Assembly: GCA_002479765.1 (NCBI GenBank)
Contig: DLOZ01000018.1
Coordinates: 130,559-194,558 of the forward strand
DNA length: 64,000 bases
Direction: 5' to 3'
Source of the DNA: Sphingomonadales bacterium UBA7471
GTDB taxonomy: Bacteria; Pseudomonadota; Alphaproteobacteria; Sphingomonadales; Sphingomonadaceae
Shown: in pieces, positions 25,712 through 34,780 of the stretch
How positions within the stretch are numbered: the first letter of the stretch is position 1
How the letters are laid out: each line of letters begins with the position of its first letter
Translations under genes and position numbers: made by a program
The notes under the pieces: model-generated
What the model was told of the DNA's origin: nothing
The model's input: the letters and a program-made list of their open reading frames with translations, nothing else
Databases searched by the model: none

Positions 25712-28700
25712 TCATTTTGCGGGTAATTCTTCGCCAAGCGGACTGACATCGGTATAGTCGCCCGGCACATGATGTTTGTGCCGTCCGCGCAGCAGCAAGT
25801 GGCTGATCGCCGGCAGAACAAACAGCGTGAGCAGCGTTGATGTAATCAGACCGCCGATCACGACGATCGCGAGCGGCTTTTGCACCTCGGCGCCGGTGCC
25901 CGTGGCGAGCGCCATCGGCACGAAGCCGATGGCCGGGACAATACCCGTCATCAGCACCGCCCGGACGCGCTCCATTGTGCCTTCGCCGATGGCTACATCG
26001 ACGGGTTTGCCCTCGTCGATCCGCTGGTTGATGCTCGACATGACCACCAGACCGTTGAGCACGGTGACGCCCGACAGCACGATGAAGCCAACCGCCGCCG
26101 ATACCGAGAATGGCAATCCGGTCAGCAGCAGCGAGAACACCCCGCCAGCAAGCGCCAAGGGGATCGCAGAATAAACCGCGATCGCTTGGCGTACACCACC
26201 AAGAGCCATGAACAGGATGCCGAAGATTGCCGCAAAGATGATCGGAATGACGATCGACAGACGCGCCGACGCGGCTTGTAGATTTTCAAACTGGCCGCCC
26301 CATTCGACAAAGGCCCCGGTTGGCAATTTTACCTGCGCATTCACCTTTTCCTGCGCCTCGGCGACGAACGACCCCAGATCGTTGCCGCGCACATTGGCCT
26401 GCACGACAACCCGGCGCTTGCCGTTTTCGCGGCTGACCTGGTTCAGACCCTCGGAAAAGCCGAACTGCGCAACTTCACGCAAAGGAACCGACGCACGCGC
26501 CCCGCCTTCGCCCGGAAGCAGGACCGGCAGCGCGCCGACCGCATCGAGATCATCGCGTGTGGCCCGGTCGAGGCGCACGACGATATCGTACCGCCGGTCG
26601 CCTTCGAAGACGATTCCCGCCTCGCGCCCACCCAGAGCGGCGGCAACCGTGTCGCTGACGTCCTGCAACGTGAGGCCATAGCGCGCGATGGCATCCCGGT
26701 CGAACTTGACGTCCAGCACCGGGAAGCCAGCGGTTTGCTCGACCTTGACGTCGGCCGCGCCGGGAACGGTATTGAGGATACCGGCAACCTGCTGCGCCGC
26801 CGCACTCATCTCATCGAGATTGTCGCCATAGAGCTTGATTGCGATATCGCCGCGCACACCGGCGATGAGTTCGTTGAAACGCAGCTGGATGGGCTGGCTG
26901 ATCTCGAAGGCATTGCCGACCAGCGGCTTGATCTTGCCCTCGACGCGCTCGATGACGTCCTCCTTGGTTTCGACCCCTGCGGGCCACTCATCGCGCGGCT
27001 TCAGGATGATGAAGGTATCCGAGGCGTTGGGCGGCATCGGGTCGCTGGCGACTTCGGCCGTACCTGTCTTCGAGTAGATCAGTTTGACCTCGGGGAGCGA
27101 GGCGACGGCCTTTTCAACCTTCAATTGCATGGCCTGGGAGGTGTTGAGCGAGGTCGAGGGGATACGAAGTGCCTGCATGGCGAGGTTGCCCTCGCCTAGC
27201 ACTGGAATAAACTCGCTGCCGAGCAACCCGAACACCAATACCGCCGCCATGAAGGTCCCGCCGCCGGCACCGATCCACGGCCAGGGCCGGGCGATGACGC
27301 GCTGGAGAACCGGCTCATAGCGTTCCTTGACCCAGGCAATCGCCTTTACTTCCTTTTCGGCAACCTCGCCGCGAATGAGCAGAGCTACCATCGCAGGGAC
27401 AAAGGTCAGCGATGCGATGAACGCGCCGCCGAGCGCCAGCATGACCGTGATCGCCATGGGCGAGAAGGTTTTGCCTTCGACGCCGGTAAAGGTCAGCAAC
27501 GGCACGAACACCAGAAAGATGATCGCCTGCCCGTATATTGTCGGCCTGACCATTTCGCGCGAGGCTTCGAACACCTCGTGCAACCGTTCGTTGAGCGTCA
27601 ACAATCGCCCTTCATGATGCTGTCGTTCGGCAAGCCGCCGCAAACAGTTTTCGATAATGATGATCGAACCATCGACGATCAATCCGAAATCGAGCGCGCC
27701 CAAACTCATCAGATTGCCCGACGTGCCGGTGATGTTCATCCCCGTTCCCATGACGAGGAACGAGATCGGGATCACCAAAGTCGCAATGATGGCCGCGCGG
27801 AAGTTGCCGAGGAGCCAGAACAGCACAGCCGCCACCAGCAATGCGCCTTCGGCCAAATTCTTCTCGACCGTGCCAATTGTGGCGTCGACCAATTGCGACC
27901 GGTCGAGCACGGGTTTGACGACAATGCCCGGAGGCATGGATTTGGTCACTTCTTTCAGCCTTTCGGCCGCCGCAGAGGCGACGATGCGGCTGTTGCCGTT
28001 GGCGAGCATCAGCACGGTGCCGACAACGATTTCCCTGCCATTTTCCGACGCCGAACCCGTGCGCAATTCGCCGCCGATCTGAACGGTCGCGACGTCACGG
28101 ACCGCAACGGGAACACCGCCACGGCTGGCAACCGTCGCACGCGCAATTTCATCCAGTGTGCGGATGCGACCATCGGCGCGGACAAGGAAAGCTTCCCCGC
28201 CGCGCTCGACAAAATTGGCACCGACCGAGATATTGGCCCGCTCCAGAGCATCGGCCAGTTCGGAGAATGAGATGCCGTAGCTCGACAGCTTCGACGCGTC
28301 GGGCTGGACCACGAACTGCTTTTCATAGCCGCCGATCGAATCGATCCCGGCAACGCCCGAGACCGAGCGCAATTGCGGGCGGATCACCCAGTCCTGCACC
28401 GAACGCAAATAACCGAGCTTCGCGATCTCATCGACGAGGATTTCGCCCGTCGGTGTCATATAGGAGCCGTCGGGCTGGAAGCCGGGCTTGCCTGCAATCT
28501 TAGGGCTCTCCTTGGTTCCCGGCTTGGCGAAATCGACGGTATACATCAGCACTTCGCCAAGACCGGTCGACACCGGCCCCATTTGCGGTTCCGCGCCCGC
28601 AGGCAACGTGCCCTTCGCCTGGTTGAGCCGTTCGGCGACCTGCTGGCGGGCAAAATATAGATCGGTATGGTCTTCGAAGATCACCGTGACCTGGCTGAAA

Positions 28701-28966
28701 CCGTTGCGCGAGATCGAGCGCGAGCTTTCGAGCCCCGGTATCCCGGCCATCGCAGTTTCGACCGGAAAGGTCACCAGCCGTTCGATGTCGAGCGGCCCCA
28801 AATTGGGTTGGACGGTGTTGATCTGCACCTGCTTGTTGGTGATGTCGGGAACGGCATCGATCGGCAGCTTCAAGAGCTCCGACAGACCGTAGGCGGATAT
28901 GATGAGCGTGAGGATGACCACGCCCCAGCGGAAGCGAATCGACGCGTCTAGAAGTTTATCGATCAT
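25712..28966 (-). CDS. czcA: CzcA-type heavy-metal efflux RND transporter
   Basis: 1084-residue inner-membrane proton antiporter of the HME-RND family. It opens with the amphipathic start 'MIDKLLDASIRFRWGVVILT', then 'LPIDAVPDITNKQVQINT', typical of CzcA/CusA. The proton-relay motif DFGLIVDGSIIIIEN spans residues 426-440 with Asp426, Asp432 and Glu439, the CzcA/CnrA arrangement for divalent cations. Two porter-domain repeats and twelve membrane segments follow the family pattern. It pumps Co, Zn or Cd from periplasm to outside together with CzcB and CzcC. The ATG follows the czcB stop with one base between them. Confidence 0.95.
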   Translation of the reverse strand: MIDKLLDASIRFRWGVVILTLIISAYGLSELLKLPIDAVPDITNKQVQINTVQPNLGPLDIERLVTFPVETAMAGIPGLESSRSISRNGFSQVTVIFEDHTDLYFARQQVAERLNQAKGTLPAGAEPQMGPVSTGLGEVLMYTVDFAKPGTKESPKIAGKPGFQPDGSYMTPTGEILVDEIAKLGYLRSVQDWVIRPQLRSVSGVAGIDSIGGYEKQFVVQPDASKLSSYGISFSELADALERANISVGANFVERGGEAFLVRADGRIRTLDEIARATVASRGGVPVAVRDVATVQIGGELRTGSASENGREIVVGTVLMLANGNSRIVASAAAERLKEVTKSMPPGIVVKPVLDRSQLVDATIGTVEKNLAEGALLVAAVLFWLLGNFRAAIIATLVIPISFLVMGTGMNITGTSGNLMSLGALDFGLIVDGSIIIIENCLRRLAERQHHEGRLLTLNERLHEVFEASREMVRPTIYGQAIIFLVFVPLLTFTGVEGKTFSPMAITVMLALGGAFIASLTFVPAMVALLIRGEVAEKEVKAIAWVKERYEPVLQRVIARPWPWIGAGGGTFMAAVLVFGLLGSEFIPVLGEGNLAMQALRIPSTSLNTSQAMQLKVEKAVASLPEVKLIYSKTGTAEVASDPMPPNASDTFIILKPRDEWPAGVETKEDVIERVEGKIKPLVGNAFEISQPIQLRFNELIAGVRGDIAIKLYGDNLDEMSAAAQQVAGILNTVPGAADVKVEQTAGFPVLDVKFDRDAIARYGLTLQDVSDTVAAALGGREAGIVFEGDRRYDIVVRLDRATRDDLDAVGALPVLLPGEGGARASVPLREVAQFGFSEGLNQVSRENGKRRVVVQANVRGNDLGSFVAEAQEKVNAQVKLPTGAFVEWGGQFENLQAASARLSIVIPIIFAAIFGILFMALGGVRQAIAVYSAIPLALAGGVFSLLLTGLPFSVSAAVGFIVLSGVTVLNGLVVMSSINQRIDEGKPVDVAIGEGTMERVRAVLMTGIVPAIGFVPMALATGTGAEVQKPLAIVVIGGLITSTLLTLFVLPAISHLLLRGRHKHHVPGDYTDVSPLGEELPAK

Positions 28967-28967
28967 C

Positions 28968-30152
28968 TCAATGCTCCGCCTCGCCCTTGCCGATTTCGGC
29001 TTTGAGGAGGAACGCCCCCTTGGTCGCGATCACCGCCCCCGGCTTCAGACCATCGACAATCTCGATGCGCCCACTGTCGCGCTTTCCGGTAACTACGGTC
29101 GTCGCCTGAAACCCCTTGGGTGTTTTGACGAACACGACTTCCTTGCCTTCGACGGTCTGCACCGCTTCTTCAGGTAAGGCGATCAGCGCATTGTCACCGC
29201 CGCCACGCGGCTTGATGCGGGCGCGCAAGCCTTGGCCAGCGGTGAGCCCGCCAATGCCTTGCGGCGTCAGAACGACGGTGGCGGTCTTGCTCTCGGGGTC
29301 AAGACCGGGCGTCACCGAGCGGACGACTGCGGAGACGGTGTCTCCGCCGACAAGTTCGATGACCGCAGTATCGCCGGGCTTGATGCGGCGGGCATCGGCG
29401 GCAAGCACCGACGCGTTGATCTGGATGCGATTGGGGTCGGAAATGCGGAAAAGCTCGGTTCCGGCAAGCACATAGGAGCCGAGTTTTGCATCTGCCTTGG
29501 TGACTCGGCCCGAAATCAGGCTGATAACGCCCAGCGTCCGGCCATCGCCCGAGACCTTGGCGGCAGCGGCCGCCGACTGCGAACGCCGCGCCTCAGCCTC
29601 GGCTTGCGCCAAGGCGGCTGCCGCAGCCTCGAGATCCTGTCGCGCGGTTACTTTTGCATCGAACAGCTTTTTCTCGCGCGCATAGGTCGAACGGGCCAGC
29701 GCCAGATTGGCGGAGGCCGAACTGCGCTCTGCCGATATCGAGGCCGCATCGCGGCTTTCCATGACCGCGACCGCTTCACCGGCGCGGACAAAATCGCCCA
29801 ATTGCCGGTTGATCCTGACCACTGCGCCATCGGCACGCGCGGTCAGCACGGCCTCGCCTTCGGGTGTTGAGGCAACGACGCCCTGCGCCAGAATTTCCGA
29901 ACCAAGCCCACCCGCCTGTATCGTCTCGGTGACGATCCCTGCAGCTTTGGCGCGCGCTTCGTCCATAAGGATCTGGCCTTCGACATGGCCTTCCTCCTCT
30001 TTTTCTGCTGCCGCTTCGCCCTCGGCTGCGGCGACCACGGCTGGTCGCGGCGCAAACACGGTGCGCCCGAGGATCACGCCGCCGCCGCCAAGCACGAGCG
30101 CTGCGACAGCGACCCCTGCGATAAGTTTGTTTCGGTTGATTTCAGTATCCAC
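28968..30152 (-). CDS. czcB: CzcB-type efflux adaptor
   Basis: 394-residue membrane-fusion protein with an N-terminal anchor ('KLIAGVAVAALVLGGGGVIL'), an acidic linker ('EGEAAAEKEEEGHVEGQ'), the lipoyl half motif 'RINRQLGDFVRAGEAVAVMES', an alanine-rich coiled coil (about 130-195) and a barrel-type domain with 'VTPGLDPESKTATVVL', common in CzcB. It bridges CzcA and CzcC. It lies between czcC and czcA with short spacing, in the standard CBA order. Confidence 0.93.
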   Translation of the reverse strand: MDTEINRNKLIAGVAVAALVLGGGGVILGRTVFAPRPAVVAAAEGEAAAEKEEEGHVEGQILMDEARAKAAGIVTETIQAGGLGSEILAQGVVASTPEGEAVLTARADGAVVRINRQLGDFVRAGEAVAVMESRDAASISAERSSASANLALARSTYAREKKLFDAKVTARQDLEAAAAALAQAEAEARRSQSAAAAAKVSGDGRTLGVISLISGRVTKADAKLGSYVLAGTELFRISDPNRIQINASVLAADARRIKPGDTAVIELVGGDTVSAVVRSVTPGLDPESKTATVVLTPQGIGGLTAGQGLRARIKPRGGGDNALIALPEEAVQTVEGKEVVFVKTPKGFQATTVVTGKRDSGRIEIVDGLKPGAVIATKGAFLLKAEIGKGEAEH

Positions 30153-30163
30153 GATAAATTCCT

Positions 30164-31375
30164 TTACTGCGCGTTGGCGCGAACGAGGGCGGCAGCCGCG
30201 CGGGCTCGATCGAGACGCGCCTCGATCAGTAGAAGCTTGGCTGAGTTATAGGCTTGCTGAGCGTCGATGAGCTCGACGAGCGAAAACTTGCCGGCTGCGT
30301 AGCCGGCTCGGGCGATCCGTAAGGCTTCCTCGGCCTGGGTCGCCCCGGCCCCCGACAGCGCCTCGACACGCATCTGGGCGGCGTCGAAAGCGAACTGGGC
30401 GTCGTGCCTGGCCCGCTTGGCGTCGAGACGCGTTTGGGCAAGGCTTGCCTCCGACGCGAGGCTATCGGCCTGCGCCGCAGCGATACCGCCGCGATTGCGA
30501 TCTCGGATCGGAAACGGGATCGAGAAACCCGCCACAACCGCGGTTTCCCTGCCATCTGCGAAACGGCGAACGCCCGCGCTGGCAGTCACGTCGGGGACGG
30601 CCGTTGCTTGGGCGAGTTTGATCCGCGCGCGCGCGGCATCGCGCTCGGCCTCGCTCAGCCGCTCGTCCAAACCCGAGACATCATGGGCGACTTCGGGCGG
30701 AGGCGGTTGGTCGCTTGTATCTCCCGCCGACAGTTCGGGATCGTTGCTGCCGATGAGCGAGGCGAGCAACCGCCGTGCCGCCAGCATGTCGGCGAAAGAG
30801 CGGGTCTGTTCGGCCTGGGCTTCGGCAAGAAGCGCATCGGCACGGAGTTTGCGCAGCGGTGGATCGCGTCCGGCCTCGACAAGCAGACCTGCGGTTCGCG
30901 CCAGTTCTTGGGCGCGGCCGACATTGTCCCGGGCGAGGACGGCGCGGTCTTCGGCGGCCTTCAGCTCGGCATGGGCGACGCGCACATCGCGTGCGAGATC
31001 GAATTGCGCCCGGGCAAAAGCGAGAAGCGCGAAATCACGTTCGGCCTTGGCGACCGCGACCCGTGCACTTCGCTTGCCCCCAAGCTCGAGGCGTTGGCTC
31101 AATTCCAGCGAGGTTTCGGACGTCCGGAAATTTCGATAGGGTCCAGTACCCCCGAAATTTTCGACAGTGACGCCAATTTCGGGATTAGGCCCGACACCGG
31201 CTTGGCGCGCGCGGGCTTCGGCAGCATCGGCGAGCGCCTTTGCTTGCGAAATCCGCGGGGATTGCTCGGCACCTAGCGTAAGGGCCTGAGAAAGCGAAAT
31301 GGGTTCCGCTCGGACGGCGGTTCCGCTTATACAAAGCGCTCCCGCCATAAGCGCGGCGCGCAACGAAATAGGCAT
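30164..31375 (-). CDS. czcC: CzcC-type outer-membrane factor
   Basis: 403-residue TolC-family channel with a signal peptide ending 'GTAVRA-EPI', a CzcC-type start 'LSQALTLGAEQSPRISQAKAL' and 'NPEIGVTVENFGGTGPY' shared with the left-edge copy at 1074. Long Ala/Arg/Glu helices carry heptad repeats. It is the outer-membrane exit of CzcCBA and is encoded 11 nt upstream of czcB. Confidence 0.93.
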   Translation of the reverse strand: MPISLRAALMAGALCISGTAVRAEPISLSQALTLGAEQSPRISQAKALADAAEARARQAGVGPNPEIGVTVENFGGTGPYRNFRTSETSLELSQRLELGGKRSARVAVAKAERDFALLAFARAQFDLARDVRVAHAELKAAEDRAVLARDNVGRAQELARTAGLLVEAGRDPPLRKLRADALLAEAQAEQTRSFADMLAARRLLASLIGSNDPELSAGDTSDQPPPPEVAHDVSGLDERLSEAERDAARARIKLAQATAVPDVTASAGVRRFADGRETAVVAGFSIPFPIRDRNRGGIAAAQADSLASEASLAQTRLDAKRARHDAQFAFDAAQMRVEALSGAGATQAEEALRIARAGYAAGKFSLVELIDAQQAYNSAKLLLIEARLDRARAAAALVRANAQ

Positions 31376-31440
31376 GAATAAACTCCCTGAACCTGAAGTA
31401 CAGGCGCAGGCGCACGGGGCGCCGACGCAGCGGACTCAGG

Positions 31441-31779
31441 TCAGGCAGCCGGGGGTTGGACGGGGGGCGCTTGCGCGAACGAAGTGAGAGCGGCAGTGCT
31501 TGACGGTTTGACAGGCGCCGCTTTCAGTGAAGACAAAACTGCAAAGGGCTTGTCAACGGCATTTGCCGCCGTGCAGCAATGGTGATGCCCAACCGCGTGC
31601 CCAGCCGGGTTTGAACGCCGTTCGGTATCGTCCTGGTTGCCGGGGGTAACTTGATCGATTGCGTCGACAGCCACAAGGATATTCGCCGGTCCTTCGACGC
31701 TACATGCGAGCGAAGGTCCACCGGTACCACCCCAGAGAACCGCAAATGCTACCAAAAAGGTGAACAAACGCATGCGCAT
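31441..31779 (-). CDS. CzcI-like small secreted protein
   Basis: 112 residues from ATG 31779 with a signal peptide ('MRMRLFTFLVAFAVLWGG'), a Cys/His cluster 'AVGHHHCCTAAN' and the conserved tail 'LTSFAQAPPVQPPAA' shared with the protein at 2378. A GTG at 31827 overlaps the stop of the upstream gene (GTGA) and would extend the N-terminus by 16 residues; the ATG is preferred because it gives a proper signal peptide. The place directly before czcC is that of CzcI in Cupriavidus czc and related operons. Its exact role is not settled. Confidence 0.7.
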   Translation of the reverse strand: MRMRLFTFLVAFAVLWGGTGGPSLACSVEGPANILVAVDAIDQVTPGNQDDTERRSNPAGHAVGHHHCCTAANAVDKPFAVLSSLKAAPVKPSSTAALTSFAQAPPVQPPAA

Positions 31780-31823
31780 GCCGAAGCCGGTAGCATTTAC
31801 TTTCCTATTTCGCAACGCAACAA

Positions 31824-32618
31824 TCACTTGCCGTGCTCATTTAGTTCCGATGCCAGATCATCCGGGATCGGCATCGCCTTGAAAGCACTGACATTCGACC
31901 GTCCAGTATTGCCGATCGGGATGCGTCCGGTGAGCGCTCCGAGCGGGGCGAGAGCAAGCCGGACGATCTGCCCGGTCACTTCGCGCCGATCGCGTAGATG
32001 CACCGCAAAGCCAAGCATAGCCCAGTGACTGGCGAGATGTGGACCGAGATACGGCTGCGAGAGGATATGCGCGCGTTCGAGCGCGACCCAAGCGCAATTT
32101 GCGTCATTGGCGGCACGGGCGGCGCGATATGCCGACATTTCATCCGCGATCAAGCGACGTGCATTGAGGGTACGCGCAAGCCCGCGCCAACGCCTCTGCC
32201 GGTGCCAGTAGAAGAGCTGAGCAAAGGCCCAGATGAACGGTGTCACGATCCCGGCAGAGATTTCCACCTCATCGCTGTAGAATGTGCCGCCACTCTCGGT
32301 GGGCGCTATGGTGATCCAATGGTCCCACTTGGATATCAACGCGCTGTGTCCATTGTCGCGTAGTTGTTTTGGCCAAACACCTGTCTCGGGCTGATGCACT
32401 GACGTCACGATCCACTGTGTCCCAAAGGGCACGACACCGAATAGTCGCAACTTCATCGGATAACGCCCGCCCGGTTTGAACGCCTCGAACGGTTCATCGC
32501 TCACTGGTGAAAACCGCACCAGGGGCCAAGCAATGTGCATCAGTAGCTTCGCTGTCTGAACCTCAGCCCACACGGTTTCAGGGGGAAGCGCGATGATAGT
32601 TGAGCGCGACAGCTTCAT
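31824..32618 (-). CDS. SRPBCC-DUF3703 fusion protein
   Basis: 264 residues in two parts. Residues 1-150 form an SRPBCC/START-like domain ('MKLSRSTIIALPPETVWAEV', 'GGTFYSDEVEISAGIVTPFI'). The last 95 residues match the DUF3703 pattern: 'AWVALERAHILSQPYLGPHL', 'HWAMLGFAVHLRDRREVTGQ', 'GRIPIGNTGRSNVSAFKAMP' and 'IPDDL'. DUF3703 is normally a stand-alone protein of about 120 residues found beside czc and other metal genes. ATG 32618 overlaps the upstream stop (ATGA) and has GGAGA 7 nt before it. The function of neither domain in metal resistance is known. Confidence 0.8.
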   Translation of the reverse strand: MKLSRSTIIALPPETVWAEVQTAKLLMHIAWPLVRFSPVSDEPFEAFKPGGRYPMKLRLFGVVPFGTQWIVTSVHQPETGVWPKQLRDNGHSALISKWDHWITIAPTESGGTFYSDEVEISAGIVTPFIWAFAQLFYWHRQRRWRGLARTLNARRLIADEMSAYRAARAANDANCAWVALERAHILSQPYLGPHLASHWAMLGFAVHLRDRREVTGQIVRLALAPLGALTGRIPIGNTGRSNVSAFKAMPIPDDLASELNEHGK

Positions 32619-33187
32619 GTGCGTTCTCCCATTCCAATCCAACGTGGCACAGAGGCCATAAAGTCTCGATAATCCTCTCCAAAACTGGCTTCGAGGTGCG
32701 CTTCTTCAATGCGAACCTGTAAGGCGCAGGATGCGACAAACAGCGCCAGGGCGGCCCAGCTCCACCATGTGCCGGATATCGCCGCCGCAGCTAGCCCGAC
32801 CAGCATCATGCCGACGAAGATTGGATTGCGGCTATATCGGAACAGGCCATGTGAAACGAACAGCGGTGCGTCGCCCTCCCGGACTCCAACCCGCCAAGCC
32901 CGGCCCATCTGCGCTTGCGCGGTGATCACTACCGCCGCGCCCGTCGATGCCGCAACCGCTGCCAACATAGTCCGGTAAGGGTCGCCCGCTGTGGCCAGCG
33001 CTGCTGCGATCAACAGCGCCGTCACACTGAGCGCAAAGCTGGCACCGGCGACCCGCTGGACGCCCTTTGCCGATGCGAAGGCCCAAGGCCGGTCGCCAGT
33101 GGTCCGCCGGATCGCAATGCCACGCCATAGCGTCGCCGCGATGATCGCAATCATCGCGACCAATGGGATGAAGTGGAGAACGGACAT
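32615..33187 (-). CDS. czcN: CzcN/NccN-like isoprenylcysteine-type carboxyl methyltransferase
   Basis: 190-residue membrane methyltransferase with about five membrane spans. The ICMT/PEMT-type core is present: 'HGLFRYSRNPIFVGMMLVGLA' (R-x-x-R-N-P) and 'RIEEAHLEASFGEDYRDFMA', where Glu and the final Y-x-x-Y/F region bind AdoMet and substrate. CzcN and NccN of classic czc/ncc operons belong to this family, and this gene occupies the same place upstream of czcI and czcC. I use ATG 33187, which shares one base with the preceding stop (TGATG), rather than 33247. Confidence 0.82.
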   Translation of the reverse strand: MSVLHFIPLVAMIAIIAATLWRGIAIRRTTGDRPWAFASAKGVQRVAGASFALSVTALLIAAALATAGDPYRTMLAAVAASTGAAVVITAQAQMGRAWRVGVREGDAPLFVSHGLFRYSRNPIFVGMMLVGLAAAAISGTWWSWAALALFVASCALQVRIEEAHLEASFGEDYRDFMASVPRWIGMGERT

Positions 33188-33660
33188 CACGCTGGGGTTT
33201 CCGAAGAGCCGCGCCGGAAATTCCAGCCAATGTTCATATTGAGCCACAAACTCGCAACGGCAACGCCGCCCATGACGGTCCCGAGAGAAATCGCCGTTGC
33301 CAGATCGACGCCGGCCAGGGAGACAAGTCCTAACTGCCAGATTGTCACAGGCACGAAAAGCAGCGCCGCGCTAAATAGCCCGGGCGAATATTCGCCAAAC
33401 AGCCACCATGTTGCGAAATGAAAGATTGCATTGGTGAAGAGGCCCCATTGCACAGCGACCGCCCAGATGGTCCACATTCGCGTCGGCTCGCTTGCCGCTT
33501 GCGCGCAAATGCCCGAAATCGCCGCAATCAGGAAGATATGCGAATAAACATACCACGCGCGGCTTGTCGCTCCGAAGTGACGGGTCGCCCAATCCGGAAA
33601 ATGCCGCCATTCCTCGGCAATGTGGACCAAAAAGATAATCGGCGTCACAAGGAAAGTCAT
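33187..33660 (-). CDS. HXXEE-domain membrane protein
   Basis: 157-residue integral membrane protein with four or five spans and the motif 'HIAEEWRHFPDW' (H-x-x-E-E) near the N-terminus that names the family. A further 'HIFLIAAISG' and 'NAIFHFATWWLFGEYSPG' carry conserved histidines. The catalytic role is unknown; the fold has been proposed to bind metal. ATG 33660 overlaps the upstream stop (ATGA) and the stop overlaps czcN (TGATG), so it is part of the czc operon. The longer frame to 34053 is an antisense shadow of the CDF-like gene region. Confidence 0.78.
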   Translation of the reverse strand: MTFLVTPIIFLVHIAEEWRHFPDWATRHFGATSRAWYVYSHIFLIAAISGICAQAASEPTRMWTIWAVAVQWGLFTNAIFHFATWWLFGEYSPGLFSAALLFVPVTIWQLGLVSLAGVDLATAISLGTVMGGVAVASLWLNMNIGWNFRRGSSETPA

Positions 33661-34283
33661 GCTGCTGCAGCCTTGAGTTCGCCGGTCGCCTGGCGGAACA
33701 CCTGGAAACCGCCCGTCAGCGCCAGACCCGCCATGATGGACGCAACAATCAGGTCGGGCCACGCGCTGCCGGTGCCGAACACACCCAGCGCCGCCAGCAT
33801 CACCGCGACATTGCCAATGGCGTCGTTGCGGGAGCATATCCACACTGAGCGCATATTGGCGTCGCCCGTGCGGTAGCGATAGAGCAGCAACGCAACGCCA
33901 ACATTCGCCGCCAGTGCCAGCGCGCCGATCACGCCCATTGTCTGGGGGTCGGGTGCGGAACCTGCAAAAAACGCGAAGACCGCGCTGCCGAACACCCAGC
34001 CTGCAAAACCAAGCATGAACAGCGACTTCACAAGCGCCGCCCGTGCGCGCCACGCCAGCACCGCGCCGACCACCGCAAGGCTGACGGCGTAGTTGGCGGT
34101 ATCGCCCAGAAAATCGAGAGCGTCGGCCTGCAACGCGCGGCTGTCCGCCGCCGCACCTGCGGCCATCTCGATCAGAAACATCGCCGCATTAACGATCAGC
34201 GCGATCCATAAAATGCGCCGCCAGCGTGGATCGGCCTTGGCTGTTTCGCTCCCGCAGGCGCTTTCGCAGCAACTATCACTCAT
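33657..34283 (-). CDS. CDF-like cation transporter without cytoplasmic domain
   Basis: 208 residues with a Cys-rich start ('MSDSCCESACGSE') and five or six membrane spans. Metal-binding helices resemble those of CDF transporters: 'QADALDFLGDTANYAVSL' (D-x2-D..D type) and 'ICSRNDAIGNVAVMLAAL' (N-D-x3-N). The C-terminal cytoplasmic domain of CzcD is missing, so this is a short CDF-superfamily member often annotated simply as cation transporter. ATG 34283 has AAGGA 7 nt upstream. It is the first gene read from the MerR-type promoter at 34322-34351. Confidence 0.8.
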   Translation of the reverse strand: MSDSCCESACGSETAKADPRWRRILWIALIVNAAMFLIEMAAGAAADSRALQADALDFLGDTANYAVSLAVVGAVLAWRARAALVKSLFMLGFAGWVFGSAVFAFFAGSAPDPQTMGVIGALALAANVGVALLLYRYRTGDANMRSVWICSRNDAIGNVAVMLAALGVFGTGSAWPDLIVASIMAGLALTGGFQVFRQATGELKAAAA

Positions 34284-34321
34284 TTCCAAATCCTTCTCGA
34301 CAACTTGCGAGTCGGACGCCT

Positions 34322-34351
34322 AACTACACCCTGAAGCAACTACAGGGTCAA
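34322..34351 (-). promoter_or_regulatory. CadR/PbrR-type promoter and operator of the czc operon
   Basis: On the minus strand: TTGACC (-35, 34346-34351), a 19-bp spacer and a -10-like TAGTTA. The spacer region holds the dyad ACCCTG-N9-CAGGGT (34328-34348). A 19-bp spacer with this dyad is the signature of MerR-family promoters, and the sequence is close to CadR/PbrR operators, in which the dyad also lies between the -35 and -10 boxes. It fires toward the CDF-like gene; the MerR-family gene is divergent. Confidence 0.8.
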
Positions 34352-34367
34352 GCCCAAAGGAAATGCT

Positions 34368-34769
34368 GTGAAAATCGGAGAACTCGCAAGCGCCACGGCC
34401 ACCAATGTCGAGACCGTGCGCTACTATGAAAAGATCGGTCTGCTCGCACCGCCCGCACGCACTTCCAGCAATTATAGGGCCTATGGCGCTGACCACCTTG
34501 CCCGCCTCTCTTTCATCCGGCGCGCCCGGGATCTTGGCTTCACCCTCGATGCGGTCCGCGAACTGCTGACGCTTTCGGACGACACGGGGCAATCCTGCGA
34601 AGCGGTCGACGGCATCGCCAGCATCCACCTGACCGAAATCGACCGCAAGATCGGCGACCTGAAGGCGCTCCGCTCCGAGCTGAGCCGCGTCCTCGGCTCG
34701 TGCAGCCATGGCACCGTCGCCGACTGCAAGATCATCGAAACCCTCGCCCCGCGCGGAGAGGCTGTCTAA
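34368..34769 (+). CDS. MerR-family metal regulator, CadR/PbrR-like
   Basis: 133-residue metalloregulator. The HTH ('MKIGELASATATNVETVRYYEKIGLL') is followed by a long dimerisation helix. Metal ligands expected for a Zn/Cd/Pb sensor are present: a Cys in 'DTGQSCEAVDG' at the position of ZntR/CadR/MerR Cys77-82, and the C-terminal pair in 'GSCSHGTVADCKIIETL'. The start codon is GTG 34368, with AAAGG 7 nt before it. It is divergent from the czc operon and probably switches on its promoter when metal binds. It would also control itself. Confidence 0.9.
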   Translation: MKIGELASATATNVETVRYYEKIGLLAPPARTSSNYRAYGADHLARLSFIRRARDLGFTLDAVRELLTLSDDTGQSCEAVDGIASIHLTEIDRKIGDLKALRSELSRVLGSCSHGTVADCKIIETLAPRGEAV

Positions 34770-34780
34770 GGCACATTCAT

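Noticed and set aside
27578..28270. Plus-strand frame of 230 codons opposite czcA
   Set aside because: Antisense to a complete, motif-rich czcA; no start signal and no domain.
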